In this document: piece by piece, positions 27,499 to 35,801 of the stretch
Position numbering within the stretch: the stretch's first letter is position 1
How the letters are laid out: every line of letters starts with the position of its first letter
Origin: Acidobacteriota bacterium
GTDB taxonomy: Bacteria; Acidobacteriota; Holophagae; Acanthopleuribacterales; Acanthopleuribacteraceae
NCBI GenBank assembly: GCA_030066195.1
Contig: JASJCB010000046.1
Span: 1-42,138, forward strand
Direction: 5' to 3'
Length of the DNA stretch: 42,138 nt
Program-made: the position numbers and the translations under genes
Notes under the pieces: generated by a model
What the model saw: only the letters and a program-made list of their open reading frames with translations
Told to the model about the DNA's origin: nothing
Databases searched by the model: none

Positions 27499-27524
27499 AG
27501 GGGCGGCTCATGCCGCTCCTTTTT
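27499..27524 (+). terminator. Terminator of the JmjC-peptide unit
   Basis: AAGGGGCGGC-TCAT-GCCGCTCCTT followed by TTTT (one G-T pair in the stem), 30 bp after the peptide stop codon. Confidence 0.85.
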
Positions 27525-27678
27525 CCGTTAAAAACTACCCGTCACTCAGCATTGCCCTAACGTCCGTCGTCCCCGACTTATTTAGCTATCAGGCGCACGC
27601 CTTTAAAAACTTTTTGGTCGGGAGTGTTTTCCTGGGTCGCAAACATCCTCTAAATATATCGGATTAAATAATATGACC

Positions 27679-27975
27679 GCGCACCTACGTACTTCCCACA
27701 GGTGCGCTACGTATATCCCACAATTGAGAACAGCTTACCGATTTGCGATTTTATATATGTGGACGGGGTAAGAAGTTCAGCCGAACCCCGGCCGCCGCTC
27801 CGACAAAGTTACCGGGCGATGACAACTAATATATCCGGATCATCGTCTACTGAGCTAACGAGCCGGATGCACCCGAGGGATTGGTACTATTTTTGGGAAT
27901 AGGGGCGACTAATCACTCGGGTGCCTCTACCCTTGGGCCCCGGACCGCGCATCGAAATTGCGGTTCGGGGCTTTT
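27679..27975 (+). ncRNA. Candidate structured RNA of about 300 nt with terminator
   Basis: Five non-overlapping hairpins follow one another: GCGCACCT/AGGTGCGC (27679-27707), CGGGGT/ACCCCG (27764-27790), ATCCGG/CCGGAT (27833-27868), GCACCCGAG/CTCGGGTGC (27869-27924), and GCCCCGGACCGC/GCGGTTCGGGGC followed by TTTT (27937-27975). No frame on either strand encodes a convincing protein; the reading frame on the minus strand is broken by stops. I do not recognise a known Rfam class. It fills much of the 717-bp gap 27468-28184 and could be an independent RNA, a leader of the gene at 28185, or a dispersed element. Confidence 0.45.
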
Positions 27976-28070
27976 ATATTTCCAGGGTTGTAATCGCCGA
28001 CCACAAGATCGAAAATATAGGTGCCTGGTTAAAACTACTTTGTCACTTAGAGGAGAAGATCGGTTTTTTG

Positions 28071-28097
28071 GCGCCGAAGGTGCTTAACAAATTAGCC
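28071..28097. repeat. Diverged 27-bp copy of the 5659 repeat end
   Basis: GCGCCGAAGGTGCTT matches the outer end of the inverted-repeat element at 5659 exactly; over 27 bases 24 are identical. Only this outer end is present here. Confidence 0.75.
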
Positions 28098-28184
28098 GTT
28101 CATAGAATACAATATCCCCAGTTAAGATTCATATTGGAAGGTTCCCTTTCGGGCCGAGCGGAATTTTTTTTAGTCGGAGGCATG

Positions 28185-29489
28185 ATGGTTAAGCCCACCC
28201 CAGTCCTGATCCTGCTTTGTTTCCTGCCCTGCTGGAGCCAGGAGAAAGAAGAGAAGGCGCCTGCCTTTCTCGAACTGAAAGCCGCTGAAGTCCTTCCGGC
28301 CGATATGCTTGAAGGTCGTGATTACCGCATCGACGAGGTGGTGCGCAACGACGGGGTCATGAACTATTTCGTCATTCACAGCAGCTTCGGTGAGATGAGT
28401 GCTGAAGGCGAGGCCATGTTGCGCATTCGTCTGGACGAAGTCAGGGCCATTCGTGAGCTGGAAACCTTTTCAAAGACCGAGGTTTTTTTGGACGCCGTCA
28501 AAACCGGTGTCGCAAAGCCCGTCAATACCGCGCTGAACGTGGTCAGGAAACCGTTCTCTACCATCAAAAACATCCCGGGTGGAACCGTACGCTTCTTCAA
28601 GGTCAATAAACGCAAAATCCAGGAAGGCTATGAAGACGCCAAAGAGTTCATCGAGAAGGAAAAGAAGAAAAAGAAAAGCGGGGAAGGCGACGGGAAGGCC
28701 GGTGACAAAACCACCTTGAATGAGGCGGCAGCCGAGGTTCAGGACGCCGCCGTCAGTTATATCGGCATCAAGAAATCCCATCGCCGTTGGGCCCGAAAAC
28801 TGAAAATAGATCCCTACAGCAGCAATGAGGTGGTGCGCAAGAAAATCGGTGAGGTCGCCTGGTACGATACGGCCGGTAACATGGCTGCCGGTTTTGCGCC
28901 GTCAGATGAAATCATCGGTTACCTGGGCGATATCAACGAAATCGTTTGGGAGAAAGATCCAATCGAATTGTTGATGCACAACGAGAAAGTGTTAGCCGGG
29001 ATGGGGGTCGACAAGGCCATGACCAGGCAATTCCTGAAGGGTTCCAATTACTCTCCGTCCCAACAAACGGTGTTGCTGGAAGCCCTGAAAAAAATGAAGG
29101 GCGTAGCGGGGCGCAGAGAGTTCCTGGCCCATGCCCTGACCGCGCAGAAAGAAATGGAGGCAATTCTTTTTGCCCAATCGGCCGTGATGATGGCGGATAT
29201 CCACCAAAAGGAAAAACCTCTGCGGATGATCGCGGTCGGTGACCGTCCGATGGGGGCGATTGCCGAGGACGGACAATTCCTCATCATCGCCGCCGTCGAC
29301 CGGGTTTATCTTACCGAGGAGATGGCCGAAAACCTGTCGGCATATATCGACATTGCTGAATATGAGGGTGCTGGAGAACTCCGGGAAATCCGACTCAGCG
29401 GTGTTACCGACCCAAGCGGAAAAAGAAAGCTCGCCGACTTGGGCTTTACACTCAAGGAACGGGTTTCGCTGGGCCTTTTCGGTAAGTAA
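28185..29489 (+). CDS. Exported protein of unknown function (434 aa)
   Basis: The ATG at 28185 (or 28182) directly follows GGAGG at 28176-28180, so the longer frame upstream is not coding. A signal peptide (VKPTPVLILLCFLPCWSQ) starts the protein; it contains a Cys that could be a lipidation site, though the lipobox is poor. A middle region is Lys-rich (FIEKEKKKKKSGEGDGK, about 160-176). The C-terminal half is mixed helix and strand (LRMIAVGDRPMGAIAEDG). I do not recognise the family. The gene is alone between two gene-poor stretches. Confidence 0.78.
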   Translation: MVKPTPVLILLCFLPCWSQEKEEKAPAFLELKAAEVLPADMLEGRDYRIDEVVRNDGVMNYFVIHSSFGEMSAEGEAMLRIRLDEVRAIRELETFSKTEVFLDAVKTGVAKPVNTALNVVRKPFSTIKNIPGGTVRFFKVNKRKIQEGYEDAKEFIEKEKKKKKSGEGDGKAGDKTTLNEAAAEVQDAAVSYIGIKKSHRRWARKLKIDPYSSNEVVRKKIGEVAWYDTAGNMAAGFAPSDEIIGYLGDINEIVWEKDPIELLMHNEKVLAGMGVDKAMTRQFLKGSNYSPSQQTVLLEALKKMKGVAGRREFLAHALTAQKEMEAILFAQSAVMMADIHQKEKPLRMIAVGDRPMGAIAEDGQFLIIAAVDRVYLTEEMAENLSAYIDIAEYEGAGELREIRLSGVTDPSGKRKLADLGFTLKERVSLGLFGK

Positions 29490-29540
29490 CCGGAATAGCA
29501 AGGAATGCATAAGTCGTCGCCCTCGCCCCGGCGGCGGCTT

Positions 29541-29741
29541 GAGGCAGTGCCCGCTAGGGCGTGTACCAAATCGGCGAGCCATAGGCCCGCTCTTGAATGG
29601 TCGAGGGGTAACCCTCGAGATGCGGTTGTTTCAGCGCCTGGCCTCACTTATGAGTTCGCGATCCACAACGCACGCCTTATCGCCCCCTGATTTTCTTGAT
29701 ATCCGGCAATTGCCACGTACCGCCGAAGTGGCTCGCTCGGC
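29541..29741. other. Hairpin-rich intergenic stretch, possible structured RNA
   Basis: Three compact hairpins: GCCC-GCTA-GGGC (29549-29560), TCGAGGG-GTAA-CCCTCGA (29601-29618, a perfect stem with a GNRA tetraloop), and GCCGA/TCGGC (29722-29741). No convincing reading frame. GNRA loops on perfect stems are more usual in functional RNA than in random sequence. Class unknown. Confidence 0.3.
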
Positions 29742-29769
29742 AGCCGGTTCCAGGTGCGCGTCATAGGAA

Positions 29770-29865
29770 GTGAACAGTGAACAGTGAACAGTGCACAGTG
29801 AACAGTGAACAGTGAACAGTGAACAGTGAACAGTGAACAGTGAACAGTGAACAGTGAACAGTGAA
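29770..29865. repeat. 7-bp tandem repeat, about 13.7 copies of GTGAACA
   Basis: Thirteen units of GTGAACA in tandem plus a partial one; only unit four differs (GTGCACA). The near-perfect identity suggests recent expansion. The unit is not a multiple of three, so it is unlikely to be coding. Of the remaining gap, 29866-30408 has no gene I can support: a plus-strand frame at 29985-30281 exists but has no ribosome site. Confidence 0.95.
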
Positions 29866-30331
29866 AGATAATAGCGGAAAGTGGGATTCACTTTACGCTT
29901 TTCATTCCTGAGAGCCAAATTAGTTCAAGAGTTACGAGAGGAGGCGACGAACTTCAACAACCCTCATTTCTACTTCATGCCCGGTTGCCCGGTTGTAAAT
30001 GGAACGATCAGTTCCATTTGAAAGACGAAGACACATTTCTTTACACGCGGGAAGAAGTCTATTTCAAGAAATACCGAGCCCACTTCGACAATATAACTCC
30101 CTTCTTCCCCGAGCCGGAACGACAGACGCCGGACATGGACCGGACCCCTACCCCGGAGACGCCGCCGCAGAAGTACATCCAGTTGCACCAGAAACACCGG
30201 TCATCCCCCCGCCTCACATCGAAGCCTTTCCGCAATCGGGGCCCGAACCCGCGCCACTTATACAACTATGGTCCAATATAATTCCCACCTTCAGGTCAGT
30301 ACAATATGGAAATGACCTTAGATTCATAGGC

Positions 30332-30350
30332 TAAAAGCTCCCGGCTTTTA
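30332..30350. terminator. Short bidirectional terminator-like hairpin
   Basis: TAAAAGC-TCCCG-GCTTTTA, with A and T flanks suited to both directions, 58 bp before the HdeD-like gene. What it terminates is not clear. Confidence 0.45.
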
Positions 30351-30408
30351 TCATCGTGCCGGTTTCCGAGAATTCATGATTCGAATGCATTAGAGAGAGG
30401 TAGTAGAA

Positions 30409-31395
30409 ATGAACGATCAAAAGGCGGACGAAACCAACGAACAAACATCGAGCGAAACCAACGATCCTCAACTCACGGAAGAAATCGAAGCGCTTTTACC
30501 CGATATCGTTTCCGGCGGTGTGCTGCCGGCGGCCCGATCCGCAACCAGGTTCAGCCTGGTCATCGGCGTGGCGCTGGTCACCTTGGGGATCTTTGCCGTC
30601 ATCTCGCCCCTGTTCACCGGCCTGGCCACCGCGGTGTTGCTGGGCATCCTGTTGATTTCAGGCGGCATCCTGGAAAGCATGTTCGCTTTCGGGGCGCCCA
30701 GTTTCGGCAAGGGGGTATTGGCATTCCTCTTCGGCGGCCTTACGGTCGTCGCGGGTCTCATCCTGGTCGCCCAACCCGCCGAAGGACTCGGCGTCTTGAC
30801 CTTCCTGCTGGCCGGGTATTTCATTGCGAGCGGTATCTCCGACATCATCCTCGCTTTCAAACTGAAACCTCACCACGGCTGGGGCTGGGCTCTTTTCAGC
30901 GGCATCCTTTCCGCACTCCTGGGTATCCTCATCGTGGCGGGTTGGCCCCTGACCGGTACTTGGGCCGTGGGCGTTTACCTGGGCGTTCGCCTGTTCACCC
31001 GGGGCTGGTTCCTCATCGCCCTGGGCACCTTCGGCGGCGACGCCATTGCCCTCTATCAAAACCAACGTCTGGGCGCCATCGAGGAACATCTCCGCTCGGG
31101 CCTTCAAGCACTTCAGACAGCCCAAGCCGCCCAGGTGGCCCATACGCTCGCCCTCCTGGCCCTGGCCGAGGAAGTCGGCAAGAAGGTGTCTCAGGACGAA
31201 GTCGACCCGGCGGTCAGGAAGCTTCACGACCTCCTGGGCGAGGCCCGCAAGGAGATGGAGCGGACTGCTGAAGCGGGCGCCGAAACCTGGGCCGACGCCC
31301 AAAAAGAAGCGAACCGGATCTTCGGCGAGCTACAGAAAAATACCGGCGAATTGATCGCCGGCCTCCAAAAAGAATTGGGTATCGATCCCGTTTGA
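30409..31395 (+). CDS. HdeD family (DUF308) membrane protein with helical tail
   Basis: A 328-aa protein. The first 45 residues are acidic and soluble. Six membrane segments follow (about 45-205: FSLVIGVALVTLGIFAVISP and GLATAVLLGILLISGGILES are the first two), with the repeated Gly/Ile-rich pattern of HdeD/DUF308. After the membrane domain comes an amphipathic helical tail of about 115 residues, rich in Ala, Glu and Lys (LHDLLGEARKEMERTAEAGA). HdeD in E. coli is tied to acid resistance; the extra tail is not part of that protein. AGAGG lies ahead of the ATG. It is likely unlinked to the sulfatase 97 bp downstream, although co-transcription is possible. Confidence 0.85.
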   Translation: MNDQKADETNEQTSSETNDPQLTEEIEALLPDIVSGGVLPAARSATRFSLVIGVALVTLGIFAVISPLFTGLATAVLLGILLISGGILESMFAFGAPSFGKGVLAFLFGGLTVVAGLILVAQPAEGLGVLTFLLAGYFIASGISDIILAFKLKPHHGWGWALFSGILSALLGILIVAGWPLTGTWAVGVYLGVRLFTRGWFLIALGTFGGDAIALYQNQRLGAIEEHLRSGLQALQTAQAAQVAHTLALLALAEEVGKKVSQDEVDPAVRKLHDLLGEARKEMERTAEAGAETWADAQKEANRIFGELQKNTGELIAGLQKELGIDPV

Positions 31396-31492
31396 ACCCA
31401 ACGCGGCAGCGGGCTGTTTGCTCCCTGGAGAAACCGATTGCTGAAGCCGAACCACCGATACTGAATCGAACAAGGAAAAGGAGTAAAACTTC

Positions 31493-33016
31493 ATGTTCAA
31501 CGACAGGTTACCATTCATTGCCATTTGCCTGGCGGTGTTCCTACCTCTTCACGCTCAAGCCCAGCAGAAACCCAACATACTGGTCATCATGGGCGATGAT
31601 GTCGGCGCTCCCAACATCAGCGTTTACAGCCACGGCATGATGGGCTACCAAACGCCCAATATCGACAGCATCGCCAAAGAGGGCCTGCTTTTCACCGATT
31701 ACTATGGCGAGCAAAGCTGCACGGCCGGCAGGGCGGCCTTTATCACCGGACAGCACATCATCCGCACCGGCCTTTCCAAGGTGGGCCTGCCGGGCGCCGA
31801 CCTGGGCATCAGGGATGCAGATCCGACCCTGGCCACCTTGCTCAAGGGGAAAGGTTACGCCACGGGCCAATTCGGGAAGAACCACTTCGGCGACAAGGAT
31901 GAATTCCTGCCGACGCAACACGGCTTCGATGAATTTTTCGGCAACCTCTACCACCTGAACGCGGAAGAAGAGCCCGAAAACGAGGACTACCCCCAAGACC
32001 CTGAATTCAAAAAGCGCTACGGACCCCGGGGAGTCATCCGCTCCTTTGCCGACGGCCGCATCGAGGACACCGGCCCCCTGACCAAAAAACGAATGGAAAC
32101 CGTCGACGACGAGTTCATGGCAGCCGCCTTGGATTTCATCGATCGCCAACACAAGGCCAAAAAGCCCTGGTTCACATGGTTCAACACCTCGCGTATGCAC
32201 TTCTGGACCCATGTGCGCGATGAAAACCGCGGCAAATCCGGCCTGAACGAATATGCCGACGGCATGCTGGAACTGGACGCCCAGGTGGGTACTTTCCTGA
32301 AAAAACTGGATGAACTGGGCGTTGCCGACAATACGTTGGTCATTTTCACCACGGATAACGGGGTCCACCAGGCCACCTGGCCGGATGCCGGCGTTACCTG
32401 GTTCAAAAACGAAAAAACCACCAACTGGGAGGGCGGTTTCCGCGTGCCCTGCCTCGCCAAATTCCCCGGCCGCTTCCCCAAGGGCGGGATCGTCAACGAT
32501 GTCATGTCTCACTTGGATTGGGTACCCACCATCATGGCGGCCGTGGGTGACGACGCCATCGCCGACAAATTGAAAAAAGGGCATACCGTCGGCGATAAAA
32601 CCTATCGGGTGCATTTGGACGGTTATAATTTCCTGCCACGCTTGACCGGAAAAGAGAAAAAGGGTCCGCGCAAGTTCTTCGTTTACGGCACCGACGCCGG
32701 CCAGATTTCCGCCGTCCGTTTCGATGATCGCTGGAAGGCCATCTACATGGAACAACGCGCCCACGGCACCCGGGTTTGGGTGGAGGACCTGGTGCCCTTG
32801 AAGGCGCCCCTTTTGTTCGATCTCAGAATGGACCCCTTCGAGAAAGCCATGCATACCAATACGTATTGGGATTGGTACTCCAGGCGCATCTACATGTTGT
32901 CCAGGGGCTCCTCCTACGTCCTCGATTTCATCAAGACATTCAAGGATTATCCGCCCAGGCAAAAGGCAGCCACCTGGAACCTGGACCAGATCATCGAGCA
33001 ATACATGCCCAAGTAA
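31493..33016 (+). CDS. Exported arylsulfatase (type I, formylglycine-dependent)
   Basis: A 507-aa sulfatase with a signal peptide (AICLAVFLPLHAQA, cleavage about residue 23). The first metal motif is PNILVIMGDDVG (Asp-Asp). The active-site signature SCTAGRAAFITG contains C-x-A-x-R, the variant of CxPxR in which the Cys is converted to formylglycine. Metal and sulfate residues continue in GKNHFGD and FTTDNGVHQATWPDAG. It removes sulfate esters from sugars or aromatics; the substrate is not visible. AAGGAG lies about 10 nt before the ATG. No separate formylglycine-generating enzyme is in the window. A GC hairpin follows the stop. Confidence 0.95.
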   Translation: MFNDRLPFIAICLAVFLPLHAQAQQKPNILVIMGDDVGAPNISVYSHGMMGYQTPNIDSIAKEGLLFTDYYGEQSCTAGRAAFITGQHIIRTGLSKVGLPGADLGIRDADPTLATLLKGKGYATGQFGKNHFGDKDEFLPTQHGFDEFFGNLYHLNAEEEPENEDYPQDPEFKKRYGPRGVIRSFADGRIEDTGPLTKKRMETVDDEFMAAALDFIDRQHKAKKPWFTWFNTSRMHFWTHVRDENRGKSGLNEYADGMLELDAQVGTFLKKLDELGVADNTLVIFTTDNGVHQATWPDAGVTWFKNEKTTNWEGGFRVPCLAKFPGRFPKGGIVNDVMSHLDWVPTIMAAVGDDAIADKLKKGHTVGDKTYRVHLDGYNFLPRLTGKEKKGPRKFFVYGTDAGQISAVRFDDRWKAIYMEQRAHGTRVWVEDLVPLKAPLLFDLRMDPFEKAMHTNTYWDWYSRRIYMLSRGSSYVLDFIKTFKDYPPRQKAATWNLDQIIEQYMPK

Positions 33017-33020
33017 ACAG

Positions 33021-33050
33021 ACGGCCGGCCGTGTTCGCGCGGCCGGTCTT
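33021..33050 (+). terminator. Probable terminator after the sulfatase
   Basis: CCGGCCG/CGGCCGG stem with an 8-nt loop, followed by TCTTCC, just past the sulfatase stop. The T-run is poor. Confidence 0.5.
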
Positions 33051-33234
33051 CCCCAAGGGCAATCGCACCATAGGAGCAGGCACAATCCATACATAAGACC
33101 AAAGAAAAAAAGAATTTTGCCACAGAGTTGATGATGCGCCGTTGCGCACTAAATGGCCGGGAAACAAGACTCAGGTCTAGGAGCGTCGACTATCAGCTAA
33201 TGAGCTGGGGTTCGTAGCGGAGGAAGGTTTGCCA

Positions 33235-33260
33235 CAGATCGCTCAGATCTGAGCGATCTG
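33235..33260. repeat. Perfect 26-bp palindrome
   Basis: The sequence reads the same on both strands with no loop (centre CTCAGATCTGAG, outer CAGATCG). It lies in the 358-bp gap between the convergent sulfatase and Omp85-like genes, where no gene is seen. It may be a protein-binding site or chance remnant of a repeat. Confidence 0.8.
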
Positions 33261-33374
33261 CGGCTAATCCCTTTTATTTCAGCGGGTTCTTGGGATTTAT
33301 CTTGTCAGGTAATCCATTTTGTCCTGGGCACTCCCTTACTTCCTCATCCTCACCCTATCGGAACGCGTTCGGGT

Positions 33375-34499
33375 TTAAAACGCTTCTCCGAGGGATATGT
33401 ATAAATGTTCCTCGTCTTTTCCCCAGGCGTAATCTACGCGGATGTTCATTTTATACTTCGGCGAAACCGTCCAGCGCAGGCCCACGCCGTAGGACGGCAG
33501 CAGGTCGTCGGTGTTCAAGTCGCTCCACTCCGGGAAGATTTCACCCACGCCGCCGAACACCGCGTATCCGAAGGAACCGTATAACTTGTCGCGCCACTCG
33601 CCCTGCACGGCGGCCATGCCGTGATCCCGGTAACGGCCGCCCGTGTAGCCGCGTAGATCGTTGTTGGAACCGAACAGGCACAGATTGAAGAAGGGCGTAC
33701 CGTCCTCCGCATAACAGCCCGCACCGCGTAAGGCCAGTACGCCTTTCCCCATAGAGCGGTAGTAATCGAAAAACAGCTCATAACGGCCGTAATTGAAATC
33801 GCTGCCCCAACTCTCGTCATTGAATTCCCCGGTTAGATCCAGGTTCGAGCCGCCGGTCGGATAATAGACATCGTCCCTGCTGTCCCGTTGCAACCTGAAA
33901 GAGAAGGCGACAACCGAGCTGTCCAGTTCGGGAATGGGGATCTGGAGATCCGGGAAAATCTCTTCGGTATCGAAGCCAACCTCGAGAGCAGCGGTTTTAC
34001 CGCGAATCCCGATAAAAAAGTCGGCGGGCAGGCGGAACATGATCTCGGCCATACCGCCGAGCCCCTGTTGCACCAGGGGAACCGAAAGACCGCGATCGCC
34101 CGCGCCGTTGCCGATCCCGAAATAATCGTAATACAACTCCGCCCCTCCCGCGCCGAAAGTAACCCGGTAGCGGTCCTCTCTAAGGTAGAGCTTCTGACCG
34201 ACGCCGCCGCCGAAGCTGTCCGAATCGGCATAGAAGGCGCCCAGGCCGGTCATCGATGCGGGTGAAACCTGATCGGTGTTGTTGAGCTTGTAGAGATAGG
34301 CGCTCATCACGGCCAGGCCGTTGCCGATCAACGGATTGGAAAAGGGGATGGGAACCGCAACCAGAGAGCCTTTGCCCAGTCTTCCGGCTTTCTCGACACC
34401 CTCGGCGGCGGATTCCGCATCGGTGGGCACATCGTTGTCCGCGACGTCTTGTGCGACCAGGCCGGCAGCCGAAAAGAAGAACCAAATCCACAGACGCAC
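33375..34499 (-). CDS. Omp85/BamA-like outer-membrane barrel without POTRA domains
   Basis: A 374-aa protein with a signal peptide (MRLWIWFFFSAAGLVA). Nearly the whole mature chain is beta-barrel-like with alternating residues, ending in an aromatic C-terminal residue (LYISLGEAF). The motif DLRGYTGGRYRD matches the conserved RG(F/Y) loop of Omp85 proteins (BamA, TamA). At this length there is no room for POTRA repeats, so it is a barrel-only member. The start is GTG with GGGAG 7 nt before it. Last gene of the minus-strand envelope operon, 13 nt after the HlyD adaptor gene. Confidence 0.85.
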   Translation of the reverse strand: MRLWIWFFFSAAGLVAQDVADNDVPTDAESAAEGVEKAGRLGKGSLVAVPIPFSNPLIGNGLAVMSAYLYKLNNTDQVSPASMTGLGAFYADSDSFGGGVGQKLYLREDRYRVTFGAGGAELYYDYFGIGNGAGDRGLSVPLVQQGLGGMAEIMFRLPADFFIGIRGKTAALEVGFDTEEIFPDLQIPIPELDSSVVAFSFRLQRDSRDDVYYPTGGSNLDLTGEFNDESWGSDFNYGRYELFFDYYRSMGKGVLALRGAGCYAEDGTPFFNLCLFGSNNDLRGYTGGRYRDHGMAAVQGEWRDKLYGSFGYAVFGGVGEIFPEWSDLNTDDLLPSYGVGLRWTVSPKYKMNIRVDYAWGKDEEHLYISLGEAF

Positions 34500-34512
34500 G
34501 CGGCGCTCCCTG

Positions 34513-35454
34513 TCAGAACGGGTTGATGAAGTTGACGTAGGTGGTCATGCGCACCATTACTTTGCGAATGATATGGGTGGGTTTGCCTTTGTCGGTGTAG
34601 AAGGCCACATCGCCCATGGCGCCGGCGGGCATTTTTTCCATGAGTTCGGCATCATCCAATTTAATGCGCACGTAAAAGGGCGCGGCGGCCATATTCTGCG
34701 GCGGTTTAATGGTCCCCCCCGGCAAAACCTGGCCGAGAGCCCCGGCGCGGGTAACGAACTCGACCGTGCCGCTGTAGATTTTGCCAGGGAACAGTTTGAA
34801 GGCTATTTCTACGGCGTGTCCCGGTTCGATAAAGCGCAGATGGCTCTGGTGCACCTGGGCTGCCAGAACGCGCTCGCTGTTTTCTACAAAAGCCATGGTC
34901 TGGGCAAAGGGCAAATTCGTGACCCTGGCTCCCGGCCGTAAAGCCAGGTTGGTGATGAACCCGTTGGAGGGAGCGCGGACCACGGTTTGCTCCAGGTTGT
35001 AGGCGGCGGCATCGCGGGCGCCCTGTAGTTGTTTGACCTGGGCCTCGTACTGTTCCAGCTCATAAATACTTATCGCATTTTGCTTGCGTAGCGTTTTGGA
35101 TTCCTCCAAACGGTTTTCCGCCAGTTCCAATTGCGCGGTAACCTGATCCAAGGCGGCCTTGTAAGGCGTGTCGTCTATTTTGAACAGAACGTCGTCCTTG
35201 GCGATGTTCTTGTTCGCCTCGACGGGCACCTCGGTAACCTGACCGGCGACATTGGGCACAATCGCCACGGTATATTGGTAGACCATGGCCTTGCCGGCGG
35301 GCGCCCAGAACTGCATGGGAATGAACAGGCCGACGGTCAGCAAAATGACCCAGGCAACGGGCGATAGTTTGGTGAAGGTGTTGCTGGGGACAATCTTCAA
35401 TTTGAGCAGCAAAGCCAGGATTGCGATGTAGGACACGGTGAGAAAGACAATCAT
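34513..35454 (-). CDS. HlyD-family periplasmic adaptor (YiaV/YibH-like)
   Basis: A 313-aa membrane-fusion protein. Two N-terminal hydrophobic segments (about 3-20 and 32-50) precede the lipoyl half QVTEVPVEANKNIAKDDVLF, a helical hairpin (LELAENRLEESKTLRKQNAI), the second lipoyl half TVVRAPSNGFITNLALRPGA and a beta-barrel domain. The C-terminus IIRKVMVRMTTYVNF is like that of E. coli YiaV. It should link an inner-membrane pump to the TolC-like protein encoded upstream. It overlaps the DUF3302 gene by 4 nt (ATGA-type), the same order as yiaW-yiaV. Confidence 0.93.
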   Translation of the reverse strand: MIVFLTVSYIAILALLLKLKIVPSNTFTKLSPVAWVILLTVGLFIPMQFWAPAGKAMVYQYTVAIVPNVAGQVTEVPVEANKNIAKDDVLFKIDDTPYKAALDQVTAQLELAENRLEESKTLRKQNAISIYELEQYEAQVKQLQGARDAAAYNLEQTVVRAPSNGFITNLALRPGARVTNLPFAQTMAFVENSERVLAAQVHQSHLRFIEPGHAVEIAFKLFPGKIYSGTVEFVTRAGALGQVLPGGTIKPPQNMAAAPFYVRIKLDDAELMEKMPAGAMGDVAFYTDKGKPTHIIRKVMVRMTTYVNFINPF

Positions 35455-35777
35455 GCTTGACCTCCGGCAGAGGGCTCCAGGCGAGCCTCCAGAGCGGCCA
35501 GTCGGGCTTCCAGCGAGGCGATTTTTTCGGACTGGTCTTCAGCAAGCGATGCCTGGCTTTGCCTGGGTACGATATAAGCCCACACCAGGAACACGGCCCA
35601 AAAGACGCCGCCCAGGATCAAACCCACCCAACTACCGATCGCAATGGCCTCGGCTTGGGGATGATTTCGTTGCCTGGCGATCTTGCCGGGCATGGCGCCC
35701 AATAGAATGAACACGTAAACCAGGGAGCCGACGATCACCGTCAACACGATCAGGGCAAAGATATCGAGACCACTCAT
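35451..35777 (-). CDS. DUF3302 inner-membrane protein (YiaW-like)
   Basis: A 108-aa protein with two membrane helices (about 5-28 and 47-68) around the conserved loop PGKIARQRNHPQAEAI, followed by a short coiled coil (EKIASLEARLAALEARLE). This matches DUF3302/YiaW, always found beside a YiaV-type HlyD adaptor. Translationally coupled to the adaptor gene. Function unknown; it may stand in for a pump subunit. Confidence 0.9.
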   Translation of the reverse strand: MSGLDIFALIVLTVIVGSLVYVFILLGAMPGKIARQRNHPQAEAIAIGSWVGLILGGVFWAVFLVWAYIVPRQSQASLAEDQSEKIASLEARLAALEARLEPSAGGQA

Positions 35778-35801
35778 ACACGCCTCCTCGAAGCGTTTCC
35801 A

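Noticed and set aside
27841..27870. tRNA-like sequence on the minus strand (GTTAGCTCAGTAGA)
   Set aside because: It resembles a D-arm start but no matching anticodon arm with a 7-nt loop or acceptor stem can be built around it.
29770..29865. CRISPR-like array
   Set aside because: The repeat is an uninterrupted 7-bp tandem with no spacers and no cas genes nearby.
29985..30281. 98-codon plus-strand frame in the 29.9-30.4 kb gap
   Set aside because: It starts with TTG without a ribosome site and ends in a Pro/Arg/His-rich tail; codon use does not resemble nearby genes. A remnant is possible, but not supportable.
31541..33094. 517-codon minus-strand frame opposite the sulfatase
   Set aside because: The sulfatase has its full active-site signature and signal peptide; the antisense frame has no start signal or motif.
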